A stretch of 64,000 nt of DNA from Pestalotiopsis fici W106-1 (taxonomy: Eukaryota > Ascomycota > Sordariomycetes > Amphisphaeriales > Sporocadaceae), in contig NW_006917091.1 of the NCBI RefSeq assembly GCF_000516985.1, positions 3,865,022-3,929,021 of the forward strand, written 5' to 3'. The notes beneath the pieces were generated by a model, which saw only the letters and a program-made list of their open reading frames with translations, was not told the DNA's origin and did no database searches. The translations under genes and the position numbers were made by a program. This document shows, piece after piece, positions 24,429-35,378 of the stretch; position 1 is the first letter of the stretch, and every line of letters starts with the position of its first letter.

Positions 24429-26412
24429 ATCAATTCTTGGTGTAGTCCTCTAGTGAATTCAATATTTCGATATGCGTGCAGCGTTGCTGTACTGTCTAAG
24501 ATGGGATGGGCAGCCGGCGCAAGCGGGTAGAGGAAATGCTCTGTGCGGTCGGTCGATCGCAGCGGAATGAGCCTGGCAACGAGTGACGGGATTCAGGCGT
24601 GTGTACTGAAGTTGTTGGCGTGTAAAATATGTAGAGTCGCACTGCGAGCCGAAGAAGAGGCAAGAAAGAAAGAATGCTGATTGTGTAGAAAGTTATGGCC
24701 AACTCTCATATGCGTGTACAAAGATGAAAGAAGAGAGATTTGAAGTTGCGATCAATGTGGCTCTTAATTGCGATGGCCCCTCGAAGCCCAACATTGGAAG
24801 CCTGGGCTGAAAACGTAGGTGGTCAGGTAGGTACAGTAGGTAGGTACCTCCTGCAACCTAGGGTCCCTCCTAGTCGTGTGTCGTCACTGCTTGTGGCGCA
24901 GGCTGGTACGTACAGCAACTATGAATAAGCAAGCCACCAGCTTCAAGGGTATCAATGGTGGGGGTACAGAGTACCATTGTACAGCAGAATATTGATACTT
25001 CTGATACAAAGTCACCACTACAAAAGAGGCCAATATGCCTTGCAATGTTTCCATGATTGCAGCGAAAATTACGTATATAGCCATTCTGGACTTGAAATTA
25101 TTTACCTTGTAATTAACAACGTTGGCTATTGAGTTTTCAATTCACTGCAATCCACTGCAATTCATGCCTTTGCCTGCCATGTTTGCCTTGGAATTGGAAT
25201 TGTGTAGTAAGCACGCATTTCCATAATTTGCACGGACTCGGGCAATAATATCCGTAAGATTCTTTCTATCTACTGAATCGTAAGAATGTAATAATCTCCT
25301 GAAAGAGAATTTCACAAGTTTTGTCGCTTGAAATTATTGTAGCAATAAATACGTAGTCGTCAGCTACCAAGTATAACATGACGAGCCCTGACTCTGAACA
25401 TGTTGGCGCAACGCTGGCCCTCCCTTTGGGTATGGGCTTTCATTTTACTACATGAACTATGCAAACACGTTCACCGCTTAAAGGCCCTAAATCTTCATAC
25501 CCTATGCTGGAAGCTGATTCTCGGGCCCTCAGATGGGGAGGGGAAAAGGAAAGAAAGGGGTTTTTATCAAGCCACGGCGGCAGAAAAGATGCGCTTGGAG
25601 AGCCGTCCATTTACCTGGAAGTACGTCAACTCAAGACTCGAGAGAGTCAACCTGAAGGTTTGCCATTACAAGTTTCAGGTGTCTTCCCCAGCAATTATGC
25701 GACACTTATGAATGGGGAAGCACTCGTCTCGGGCCAAGATGGTTGCCAAGATGACAGTACAGGTGCGGACTGTTATTACGAACCGGCCTGTGAATAACTT
25801 GGCCAAGTCATGCAGCTATGGGAAGTAACCCAAAACTCGAACAGCAATGATGCTCAAGTGACGGAGACGTCCAAATCCTGCTGGACTGACAACAGCTTTG
25901 GATCATTTGTTGTACGAAGGACCAGAACACAACTGATTCATGGACTGGTGATCATATACACATATGCAAGTTGGCGTATCAATAATAATTGAACAACCAA
26001 AATAGTCTGATTGGTTGTCGCGACTATACCCTGTGTCAATGGTTGGACACTATTCGTGGACCCTGGAGACTGAACACTGAGTGGGCTGACCCAATACTAT
26101 GTACTCTATTGGGGTGCCCCGACGCCCCGGCGGTGGGACTCGATTGGACAATCCGCCCAGCTTGACTTTTTTTTTCCTTCTTCCCTAGCCGGAAAAGCTG
26201 GGGAAGCTTCTCAGAGCTCCAGCCCAGCTGCACCCCCACGTGCAACAAAGGACATCGCATTGCATTCGCGCCGCACCGCAACGCAACGCATCGCATCGCG
26301 TTTGACGCCAACAAATCTTCTCCTGGTCGCGAACCTCTATCACTCAAACCACCGAGCCGTGCCAACACACTCATCTTACTGCCCGGCGACCGCTTCTTCC
26401 GCACTGCGCCAA
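24429..26412. promoter_or_regulatory. Divergent region verprolin / mitochondrial membrane protein
   Basis: About 2 kb between divergent starts. TAGGTA-type motifs cluster at 24817-24850. 25080-25380 is AT-rich. The frames at 25400-25800 show no family features. The last 150 bp contain CGCA/ACGCA repeats (26258-26300) just before the next gene. Confidence 0.5.
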
Positions 26413-27813
26413 ATGTCCCTAGGAACTTGGGGCATGTCCAGCGCCATGCGGCGACCAGCGTGGGCTCCCAAACAAGCTCCCGTTTGCTTGATCTGCGACG
26501 CTCTAACTGTTCGAGGCCCAAGCAGAGCCAAGGCCACCTTCACTACGCGGAGTGTCTCCAATGCTCGACCTGCGCTGGACCGACGACCTCGTTGTTCCAG
26601 CATCCAGCCGGTGGCGGTAGCAAACACAAGTCGGCCAAGATGGCTAGCATCACGCATCAACAGTCGCACATCTGCAGAAGGGAAGCAAGACGGGGGCCAA
26701 GCCGCGGTCAAGCCGCCGCCCGTTCCCGAAGCGGCAGGCAGAGAGATTACTTCTCTGACAAACATGTTGGCCTACATTGATAACAACAAAGCCAAGGTGC
26801 TCAACCATCGTGGCGTTCCATCCGAGGCCGATATCAGTGCTGCGCTTCAGGCCTGCCAGATCGTGGCAGATTATATCATGGACGATTCTGTGCAGCCTCA
26901 AATCAGTCACATGATTAGCGAAACCGACTCGGCTGCCTCGAATTTGTTGTCCCTGGATCCTAGCGGCCGAAAGAAGACGACTTCTAGGCCAGCGACATTC
27001 GAGGAGGCCGGTACCAGTCCCCGTAACACCTTGGTGTCTAATCAGTTGATGCAGATGATCGACAGGATATCTGAGGCTGCCTACGTCACGCTTGCACACC
27101 CTACCGTTTTGATCACGCCAAGCTTGCTGGAGCAGTATGTAAAGGTGCAGGCCACATTAGGTAGGCCGGAGACGCTGCCTAGGGTGTTCCAGTTATATGC
27201 TTCAAAACCTAGACCGCAAGAGGTTTCGGGGTCTATCAAGTATTCGAAACAGAACCCCAACCAGGCCTCCAAGGCTATAGACACAGACGTCGCGGACATG
27301 GCACTGGACACTGCTATCGAGGCCAAGAACCTCGACGCCGCCGTGGGTATCATTGAGAACACATACACTACAACGGCCTTTATTCGATCAAAAGTGCTGC
27401 GCAAGAGCACACTTCCATTGGCCACGTTTGCCGCGACACCGCTGGCGGCATATGCTGTGGCAAGGAACTTTTCCATCTTCCAAGACGCCATGGACACTGC
27501 GCAAGCAACCAACGTAGCATTTGCCGGAATACTAGCATATGTGGGATTCACAGCCACGATTGGCGTGGTTGCAGCAACTACAGCAAATGACCAGATGAAG
27601 CGGGTGACGTGGGCTCCAGGAGTACCTCTGCGCTCGCGCTGGGTCCGGGAGGAAGAGAGAGCGGCGCTAGATAGAATCGCCTGCGCATGGGGTTTCGCGG
27701 AGCCTTGGCGGCAGGGCGAAGAAGAAGGCCCCGAGTGGGATGTGCTCCGCGAGTACATTGGGCAGAAAGGGATGGTACTAGACCGGACCGAGCTAATGGA
27801 GGGCATGGAGTAG
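26413..27813 (+). CDS. Predicted mitochondrial membrane protein, function unknown
   Basis: Single-exon gene. The frame opens earlier, but the first in-frame ATG is at 26413 (466 residues); a second at 26434 (459 residues) is also plausible. The first 100 residues are rich in R, S, A and T with almost no acidic residues (MRRPAWAPKQAP, ARPALDRRPRCSS, RWLASRINSRTS), as in a mitochondrial targeting sequence. The mature part has a helical region (about 120-260), then two hydrophobic segments, LPLATFAATPLAAYAVA and NVAFAGILAYVGFTATIGVV, separated by a short amphipathic stretch. The tail WVREEERAALDRIACAWGF and EEEGPEWDVLREYIG is charged and looks conserved. I recognise it as a type of fungal protein seen in many genomes but cannot attach a function. 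Confidence 0.8.
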   Translation: MSLGTWGMSSAMRRPAWAPKQAPVCLICDALTVRGPSRAKATFTTRSVSNARPALDRRPRCSSIQPVAVANTSRPRWLASRINSRTSAEGKQDGGQAAVKPPPVPEAAGREITSLTNMLAYIDNNKAKVLNHRGVPSEADISAALQACQIVADYIMDDSVQPQISHMISETDSAASNLLSLDPSGRKKTTSRPATFEEAGTSPRNTLVSNQLMQMIDRISEAAYVTLAHPTVLITPSLLEQYVKVQATLGRPETLPRVFQLYASKPRPQEVSGSIKYSKQNPNQASKAIDTDVADMALDTAIEAKNLDAAVGIIENTYTTTAFIRSKVLRKSTLPLATFAATPLAAYAVARNFSIFQDAMDTAQATNVAFAGILAYVGFTATIGVVAATTANDQMKRVTWAPGVPLRSRWVREEERAALDRIACAWGFAEPWRQGEEEGPEWDVLREYIGQKGMVLDRTELMEGME

Positions 27814-29089
27814 ACCGAGTAATAGTAGTTCAGGCCCGGAAGCTTATCAACGCCACCATCAAGGTCCCAGCACTTGCCAGGCACGAAGAGAAATGTGTCG
27901 ATGGAATTTTCTTTTCTTCTTTTCGTTTCGCTTTGTTATGATCTGTCGGCCATCTTATGTTATCATATATGCAGGCCGTTGGTAACAAAGAGTGGTCTGG
28001 ACCCGGCGACGTTATCAGAGTTGACACGTGCTTTTAGGATAGGTTCCAGAGCATATCATGGGGAAAAAGCAAAGTCTAAAATACTCTGCCGGAATGGATC
28101 CAATGATACGGAACCCCCAGCCCGAATTTTATGGTGGCTTGAGTAGGTAACGAGTCACATTCAATTTGTAGAACCATCAATCATCACTGCTACTACGTAC
28201 CTAGTGGTTACAAGACTCTTCTCACTGTCCGCTTGAAAGAGCTGCAATTGTGACTCGGTATTAGCCAAGCCCGTACAGCTGGAGCCTGGGCAGCAATGAG
28301 GAAATGGGACTGCACAGCACAGTACAGAGTCGGTGATTAAGCGCCAATATCCCGCCCGACAGAGACAGACAGACACGATTCGCGCGGCATCTTTCCTTAT
28401 TCTCGCCAAGGGTTGATCGACAGCATTGTTTCACTCCGCCTCCGCCGCCAAGCAACGACAAGAGATACCATCTATCGAGAGTAATACTGAGCAATCACAC
28501 AATCTAATCTCACCAACTGTTTCTTCGTCATTTTTTCCAAAACTCTTTTGCTGCGGCCACCCACTTTTAATCCGTCTCGGCGGTCCATGTACCAAATGGG
28601 CCCCTCCCCCAACTGCCCAAATACCGACCAGGACAAGACAAGACTTGTTGACTGGACTGGACTGACCGTGACTGACAGACCGCATACTAGCCCAAGCGTC
28701 ACCAGCGTTTGCCAAAAGGTTCCACCGCGGCCATGGCGAACTCACTGCTCCTTCCCGTATACAGTCGTCCAAGACGTGACTACTCGTTGCTGACTGACTA
28801 ACATACCATGTATCTACCGTCGTGGCTGTCGATCATTTAACGTCTCCTAAAGTCTACATGCCATTATAATACCTGCCAGCCGCTCCCGTCCTTCTAGTTT
28901 TCTTTCGAAAAGACACCGCATAAGTCGTTTTTTGGTCTGTTACACATTTGCTTGTTACCTTTTCAAAAGTGATCTCTACATATACATGTTCCATCATCAT
29001 CGACCAGACTTATTATAACCAAAAGAAAAAAAAAACATTTTATTTTATCTTTCCCTTTCGTGGTCTACCACGACTCGACAGACTTCAAC
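27814..29089. other. Intergenic region and leader before the four-helix membrane protein
   Basis: About 1.3 kb. No supported gene. The right end is T- and A-rich with an A9 run just after 29022 and TTTTATTTTATC at 29038-29050, probably 5' leader. Confidence 0.5.
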
Positions 29090-30152
29090 ATGGTTCCAGC
29101 AGAAGTCGACGAGGCCAAGTGCAGACACTATGCCCAATTCATGTACAGACTCGACCGGATACATTTCGATGCCTTGTATTGGTCTCTTTTCTTTGTCGTG
29201 ATTGGAATATTGTTTGTAGCGTCATGGATATACCAATCGTAAGTTCTCATGTCCGCACGTCTTGTTATTTATCGTTATCCCCAGGCTTACAAGAACCCCA
29301 GCGTCATGAAATATGCAGACAACCCAAACCAGGATAAAGCCGAATTTCGAAGAAAGCTCAAAATTGCCAGTAAGCAGACACTAAACTTGCTCTCTATGTT
29401 CCTCTGGAATACTCACTAATCCCGATTGTTTTTTGTAGTGGTCTACACAACAATATTATTCCTTGTGGCAGGTGTGGCAGTGGTAATGGAAGTCTTTAGC
29501 CTTTTGGCCTTGCAGTTCTGCGACGGAGAGGATCTCATGAGTTTATACTGGTCTACATGGACTATGCTTCAACTTGGAGCCGAGATTGCCATACTCGGAG
29601 TCGACTTGGCTTTGTACCATGCACTTTTCGACATCAAGCATCCGTAAGTCCAATACCTGGCCACCACCACCACCATCATCATCACTACCATCGCCCGTAT
29701 ACAAAGGCTAAACATTATTCTTTCTTAGGAAATGGGCCCTTGCTCTCGGTACCCCAGTCTTGGTGGTCGCTGGGTTCGGTCATGTCATACCCATCCTGTT
29801 CCGCAAGGCCGCCCGCAAACTCAAGAGAAAGCACGAGGAGACACGCATGTCTCGCAGGAACTCGAAAGACCTGATGACCGAGAAGACCAACACCTCCTCG
29901 GCTGCTAGTATCAAGCCAGAGGTTGAAGAGCGCTCTCGGGCCAACAGTACCGCCAATGGCCTGATGGGACAAGCACTGGCGCCTCCACTCATCACCTTTG
30001 AGATTGATGTCGGAGGCAACGACGATGTCATTCGAAAGTGGCCCAGTTTCCTGCGCTTGGAAAACGGCAAGGCACTTATCCAAGCCTCTATTCGGCAAGA
30101 CAGTTTCGACCTCGAGGCACAGCGACCAGGTCCCAGCGGCAGGACCCGATGA
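29090..30152 (+). CDS. Four-helix integral membrane protein, function unknown
   Basis: Exons 29090-29238, 29302-29369, 29439-29643 and 29729-30152 encode 281 residues. Four hydrophobic segments are visible: ALYWSLFFVVIGILFVASWI (about 29-48), TTILFLVAGVAVVMEVFSLL (about 76-95), MLQLGAEIAILGVDLALY (about 114-131) and ALALGTPVLVVAGFGHVIPI (about 144-163). A basic, S/T-rich cytosolic tail of about 115 residues follows (RKAARKLKRKHEE, RRNSKDLM, then LITFEIDVGGNDD). The splice pattern is fixed by phase: intron 1 must use the AG at 29300-29301, not the AG at 29283-29284, which would lead to a stop. Intron 3 contains CAC and CAT triplet runs. I do not recognise a functional family. Confidence 0.82.
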
Positions 30153-31509
30153 CGGAATGGCTTCTGCATTTGATTTTCATGTGCTTATTGCGATTTACTC
30201 TACCCATTCACGTTTTGATTTTCGCTTTCTATTTTATTTTTATTTTGGGATTTACTTGCGCAGACGGTCGGGATACACATTATGACGATATCAACGACTA
30301 TTTCCTACAGTCAGTCACGATCAGGGACTAGGAAAGGATCCCAGCATGAGCATTGGGATAAACAAGAAGAGAGGCTTGAATCTTATTTTCTGCCTTTCTC
30401 AGGGACTTGGCATAGAAGATACGAAGACTGGGAGATTTAGAATAGAAACAAGATATCACACAAGATTTGGTATTCGAAACTATAGCTTTCCAGAATACAG
30501 CGGTACTAGAATCCTGCAAATGAGCAGCAGAACTCGTCACAGTCCACTATTCGTTTGAGCACACCATGACTGGACGACATTTGAGTTTGGAGTGCTGTAA
30601 CCGCCTGCATTTTCTCACAGCCACCCTTGTTACCCACAATGGATGCGCGGGATGCGGCTCCCGGGGCAAGACCCGACTCCTTGGAGCAGATCTAGATACG
30701 CCAAGATAACAAATCGTCATAAAGGGCCACATATTGGGGGGGTGTTTGGGTTCGCCGACAGGAATGCCTGTCCGTCCCGACTTGCCCTCCCCCCTGTCTG
30801 TCTGCCCTGCTGCCCGTACCTATTACCAAGCCGGTCGGTCTTTTTCTGCCGGAGCTACCTCAGGGATATCACCGAATTGGCAAGCCACGAGACGAGGACA
30901 AGGCCCCAAGTCCATGCGGGCAAGGGTATATCAGCCGAATGGGAATGAAGGTGAAATGCCTACCTATACGATAGAATAATCAAAATTCTAGATTATCCAT
31001 TCAAAGACACTTTTTCCAAGACGTCTCTTGGCCAAAATCTCACTTTTTTTTTTTTTTCTTTCTTCGGCAGATGGGTTTCTGACGAAACCTCCACCCCCCG
31101 GGGGGACCAGGGTTTACTACGAGGAAATCACTTTTGTACAACGGATCGGGTGCCGCAGACTGTTCAGCTGGTGTTGCTTACTATATGCTTTTGTAGGACC
31201 TGGGTTGATAGTACGTTTCGTTGATACCGGGGTTACTATACTATCTCCATGTCCTTTTTTCTATCTCTGTCTCTTTCTCTTGCGCTCTTACACACCAGAG
31301 TCACAACACTCAAACAAGTAACAAAACCTCAAACTGGGTACCTGACGTCTAACGAAACAAAAAAAGGAAGAGATTTCATGTTTGGTACTTTTGAAAAGCT
31401 TGGTCCTTTCTTCCTTTCTCTTGGTATGAAAGGGGGACTTCCTAGTTGGAAAAAAAAATAACGAGAGAGAGTGAGAGAGAGCAATGGTAACGGACGACCC
31501 GGGTAAACC

Positions 31510-31535
31510 AAAAAAAAAAAAAAAAAAAAAAAAAA
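31510..31535 (+). repeat. A26 homopolymer tract
   Basis: Twenty-six consecutive A residues. No retroelement or gene body is seen upstream, so it is reported only as a simple repeat. Confidence 0.9.
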
Positions 31536-31964
31536 GGTACATTGATAGGTAGACTTGGGTAAGAAACTAAAGTTTCCCAAGTCAACGGCGCGGTCGGCCT
31601 TGGCTGTATTCCGTAGCCTTGGCCTACCTACTATGTACTACCCTATTCCTCTTCCTTTCCCCCCCGCGTTCGAATATCGTGGGTCTTCTTTATTATGCTA
31701 AAATGTAAGGCGGCCTCCCGCGGGGGAAACAATGGATACAACAAGAAATTGTGGATAATGATAACATTCGTTGGTCAGCAAGTGGGAATCTTTTTACTCC
31801 TCGTCTCTCGCTCTGTTTCTTTTTGTTTTCTCTGTCCCTCATTTGATGAAAAGTGGCGGGAAAAGAGATGAACCTCACTCAATCTCCTCTTCCTGTGTTG
31901 CCAAGACCACTGCCCAGCATTTGCCAAGCGGCGCCATTGTTGGGAGTGATGATATAAACCACAA

Positions 31965-31986
31965 GGGGGGGCGGGGGGGACCCCCC
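31965..31986. repeat. G-run pair with adjacent C-run
   Basis: Seven G at 31965-31971, a single C, seven G at 31973-31979, A, and six C at 31981-31986. The first G-run and the C-run could form a hairpin, or the G-runs together with GGCGG and GGGGG downstream (to about 32007) could form a G-quadruplex. Confidence 0.7.
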
Positions 31987-32617
31987 TAAGAGGCGGAAGG
32001 GGGAGGAATATGAAAGAACAATTAAACAACAAATAAGAAGAAGAATAGGAAGGCAAAAGCATCTTTCGCTCTTCCCGTCTTGGCCCCGAGAAGCTAGATC
32101 TCTTGTCGCGGTCAGACATGACATCTTGGCGGTATCCATGTCAGAAGGGGGGATATCGGTGACGAAGGGACAAGAAATACGCAAGATGGTCCATCACGAA
32201 CTTGTCAGCGTGATCGTCTTATTGAGCAACGATCAAAAGGTCATATGCGATCCACAGGAAGGGAGCTTATCTAGACCGATAGCCCCGGCCAGTCTTGTGT
32301 GTAAGTCTGGTTACATTTGTCAGAGCTTCGCCTTGTTTCACCGACCACGACGATGCATCAGATGCCTATTTAGATACTACTGGTTCATGTCGTCTTTTTT
32401 TTTTTTTTTAATCTATGGCGGCGCAGACTGTTGTACGCCGCTCAAGGTAGCACTGCACTTCAGCACCGGGCCTATACCCAAGAAATTCTTCTTGGCCTTG
32501 AGCAACCAATAAATTCTACCGTATTGTTTTTATTTCTTTACTTCTTGTTCACCTTGATGCCCAGGAGCGAGAGCCAAGGGGGGGAGGCTTTGGCAATTGC
32601 CGATCATCTTCGAGGCC

Positions 32618-32646
32618 AAGCCCTACCAAGCCCTACCAAGCCGTAC
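32618..32646 (+). repeat. Short 10-bp tandem repeat
   Basis: AAGCCCTACC occurs twice in tandem (32618-32637) followed by a third, one-base-different partial copy (32638-32646). Confidence 0.8.
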
Positions 32647-32975
32647 TTTTCACGTCTATTGACATGTACCCAAGCCAAAAAGTGTATTTGAGTTTCCCTG
32701 AGCTTCTTTCACCTTGACTCGTGAATCAAGCATACCAAGACGGCTCAACGAGGGCTGCTCCCGCTGATAAGGTGTTGAATGACTTGGGGCCTTGTAAGAA
32801 CCAATGAACACTGGCAAGTTCTTGATCCTCTGAAGCAAGCCCCTTGCAAAGTTTACAGGCCTGCAACAGATATATAGTCGGGTAACTTGCTTTCGAAATT
32901 ATTCGAGTTACATCAGATTATAGTTTTGCGCCACGCTTTTTGGAGGGGAATAGATCTAGACGGGCCAGAAACCAT

Positions 32976-34105
32976 TTACACCTTACCAGCCCTGCCGACT
33001 TGCAGGATTTCACCCGTCAAACGGTCATCGCTGCGTAGTACGGGCCAGCTGGCTCCATCGGCCTTGTAGAGATTGACTTCCAGCTTGGTGCCAAAGATCT
33101 TGAAGGTGCTCTTTTCCGTGTCGATCTTGCCGTAGAGTGGGACGTCGGCCTTGTATCGCTTGGGCGTTGCGTCAGTGGTGGGTAGGTCCAAGACGAGGGT
33201 CTGCGTCTCAAACTTGATCGTCGCCTTGGGACTGTCAATCTTCTTGAGGAAGAAGGACGCTATCACCGTGCTGGGTGTCTGGTAAAAGTCGTTGCGGACC
33301 GTCTCGAGGAGCTCCTCTGTGTTTGTGCCGCCCTGCTTCTTCTTGTCCTCGCCCGAGCCTACAAACAGGTGTCTTGGCGATGTCTTGCAGCCCTCGATCC
33401 TCATGAACTCATCAAACTCGAGCACGCGCCGCTTGCAGCAGGTATAACCCTTGCTACCCTCGTGGAAGATGGGTGCTCCGGGGTGGTGAACACAGTTCTC
33501 TTGGTCCGATCGGGCCTGGCCCTTTTTGTAAGTGGCGTTACACCCCTTCCGCCTGCATGTCTTGCCATCCGGAATCTCGAGAGATGGCTCATCGTCCTCG
33601 GACTCGGGAGGAGGTGGTGGTGCAGTAGGTGCAGGCTGAGGAGCCAGGGGAGCTCGAGTAGGCACATCAGTCGGGATCTCTGCTAGCTTTGCCGACAGCG
33701 ATGTGGCTTCGGCAGGGGCAGCATCTCCAGTCTTCTTTTCGATATCAGGAGGCAGGTCGGTGGTGCTGTGTTTGCCCTCAGTGCAGGGCGGGATGGCAAG
33801 GAACTCATCAAAGGTCAAGACTCGCGGTTTGCAGCATTTCCATCCTATTACGAAGCCTTCTTAGTATCATTGCCCAGTATACAGTGTACACTAAACAGTA
33901 CCAGACTACTGATGCGGAATGGTTGTTGATGGGTCTGCTAGATAGGGCACCTTGAGGGCCTGATTATACAAGTCCCGCAGCTGTATAACTTGAACTCACC
34001 TTTCTGCCCCTCGTGAAAGACTGGCGGGCCTGGATGGTATATGCAGACCTCGTCCGGGTCCGTGTAGGTCTTGCCACAGCCTTTGTGAACGCACTTTTGG
34101 GCCAT
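32976..34105 (-). CDS. chpA: CHORD and CS domain co-chaperone (RAR1/Chp1 type)
   Basis: Minus-strand exons 34105-34000 and 33844-32976 encode 324 residues. CHORD 1 is at about residues 5-61: C5, C10, C21, H31, then GWKCCKPRVLTFDEFL and IPPC56. A proline-rich linker follows (about 96-120). CHORD 2 starts at C132 (GKTCRRKGC) and includes NCVHHPGAPIFHEG and GYTCCKRRVLEFDEFM. The C-terminal third is a CS (p23-like) domain, FYQTPSTVIASFFLKKID to LYKADGASWPVL. CHORDs are zinc-binding; the CS domain binds Hsp90. Family members act with Hsp90 and Sgt1, and plant RAR1 stabilises immune receptors. The intron splits CHORD 1. The full set of zinc ligands appears intact. It is divergent from a glutaredoxin-like gene. 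Confidence 0.93.
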
Positions 34106-34810
34106 GTTGGATAAATATCAGAGCTTGACAATGATTGTTTTCTTTTCTGTGCAGAGTCCTGATAGCTGAGTGGTTGCACTTTATATGTTTGCTGCTTTGT
34201 AGACACGGGACTCGTCCACAGGAGAGTGTGAATGTAGACAATCCAGTGATTCTAGGAGCTTCGGTCGACGGAGGGGAGTGGAAAATTCACACCGCCTGCC
34301 TTGCTCGGAGCTTACAGAAGCAATTGGACGCTGGCAGACCTGGTGATACTGCAGCAATGAGAGAAAGGATTGGTGGGTAGCTGGCAGGTAGGTAGGTTGG
34401 GGGGACTCGATTTGCTGGGCAGAATGAGGAAGAGCTGAATGGAGCTCTGTGTCAATGGCGGGGTTTCGATTCAACTTGCCTGGGCTGCTGGTCCGCTGTG
34501 ACTGGGGGAGGGGAGGGGACTCAGTTGATTTTGGGGGCCGGAAATGTGACGCTAGAACTTCTCCAAGAGCTTCCGTCTCCCCCATGCAAGGAACAAGCGG
34601 CTACCACCTTGGATGGGTAGGGCGGTCTTTTTTTTTATTCTCCGGGGTGTCAAGTTGCTAGGGTCAAAAAACATCATACGATACCAAGGCGCTTTTCAAA
34701 GGACGAATCTTGTCAATTGCTTGTCTTGACGACATTGGCTGGCTAAACGTCTTGCTTGACGCTGTAAGCTGTTTTGGGCACTGGCTGTCTATCTGTCTTT
34801 CTACAACAAA
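34106..34810. promoter_or_regulatory. Divergent promoter CHORD protein / glutaredoxin-like
   Basis: 705 bp shared 5' region. It contains a TAGGTAGGT motif at 34387-34396 and a T run at 34628-34636. No coding content supported; frames on both strands here are shadows of the CHORD first exon or random. Confidence 0.5.
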
Positions 34811-35211
34811 ATGCGCATCACCAACAGACTGCTACAGCACGCCTGTAGAATTACCCTCTTCACGCGAGAAACCTGCGGTCTCTGCACCCAAGCAAAGTCA
34901 GTGCTCTCAGATGTATGGGATCGTCGCCCTTTTGAGTACAAGGAGATCGATATCATCAAGTCGCAGCAAATCCCGCGTTGGCGTGATCTGTACGAGTTTG
35001 ACGTGCCCGTGGTATGTGGCATATATGAACCCCTAAATGGACTCACTCACAGTTCATGAACATCCATCAACTGATATCAAAGTAGATACACATCAATAAA
35101 GCATCTGCTCCTGAGGAACAGCACCAGCTGGCTTCTAAGGCTGTCAAACTCATGCACAGGTTCACAGTCGAAGAAGTGGAAGCAAAGATGGATCAAGTCG
35201 AGAAGTTATAG
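34811..35211 (+). CDS. Small glutaredoxin-like protein (thioredoxin fold, DUF836 type)
   Basis: Exons 34811-35011 and 35086-35211 encode 108 residues. It shows ITLFTRETCGLCTQAK with a CxxC pair at C22 and C25, then YKEIDI and the conserved proline turn DVPV, IHINKA that closes a thioredoxin fold; the intron lies between V67 and I68. It resembles the yeast YDR286C and bacterial glutaredoxin-2-like group rather than classical glutaredoxins (no CPYC). The N-terminus (MRITNRLLQHACR) is basic and could be a mitochondrial signal, but is short. The substrate is unknown. The tail is helical, LASKAVKLMHRF to MDQVEKL. The 3' end lies 167 bp from the convergent aldolase gene. Confidence 0.88.
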
Positions 35212-35378
35212 AGCCCAAGCCTGTTTACACATGCAAAGCCTAGCTACTCATTGCGTCTGGTTCATGGCGCCTAATCACATACGGGAATTGGATGGGCCCC
35301 AGATTGGTGATAGGACGTTATATTTCTTTCAGATAAACTCCAGGCACAAACGTCCCACGAAGCACGGCATCTCCAGGC

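Larger units (their letters stand above)
30153..32975. other. 2.8 kb gene-free convergent spacer with simple-sequence tracts
   Basis: No supported gene on either strand. It holds the palindrome C6G6 at 31094-31105, purine runs at about 31464-31482, an A26 tract at 31510-31535, G-runs at 31965-31979 followed by C6, a T13 tract near 32397-32409 and a 10-bp tandem repeat at 32618-32646. Short open frames lie across these tracts and are rich in K, F or G because of them. Confidence 0.6.

Noticed and set aside
26260..26412. Upstream extension of the mitochondrial membrane protein
   Set aside because: The frame is open, but its first codon is TTG and no ATG occurs before 26413.
31510..31535. A26 tract as the tail of a retroposed copy
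   Set aside because: No coding or repeat body and no flanking target-site duplication is evident upstream of the tract.
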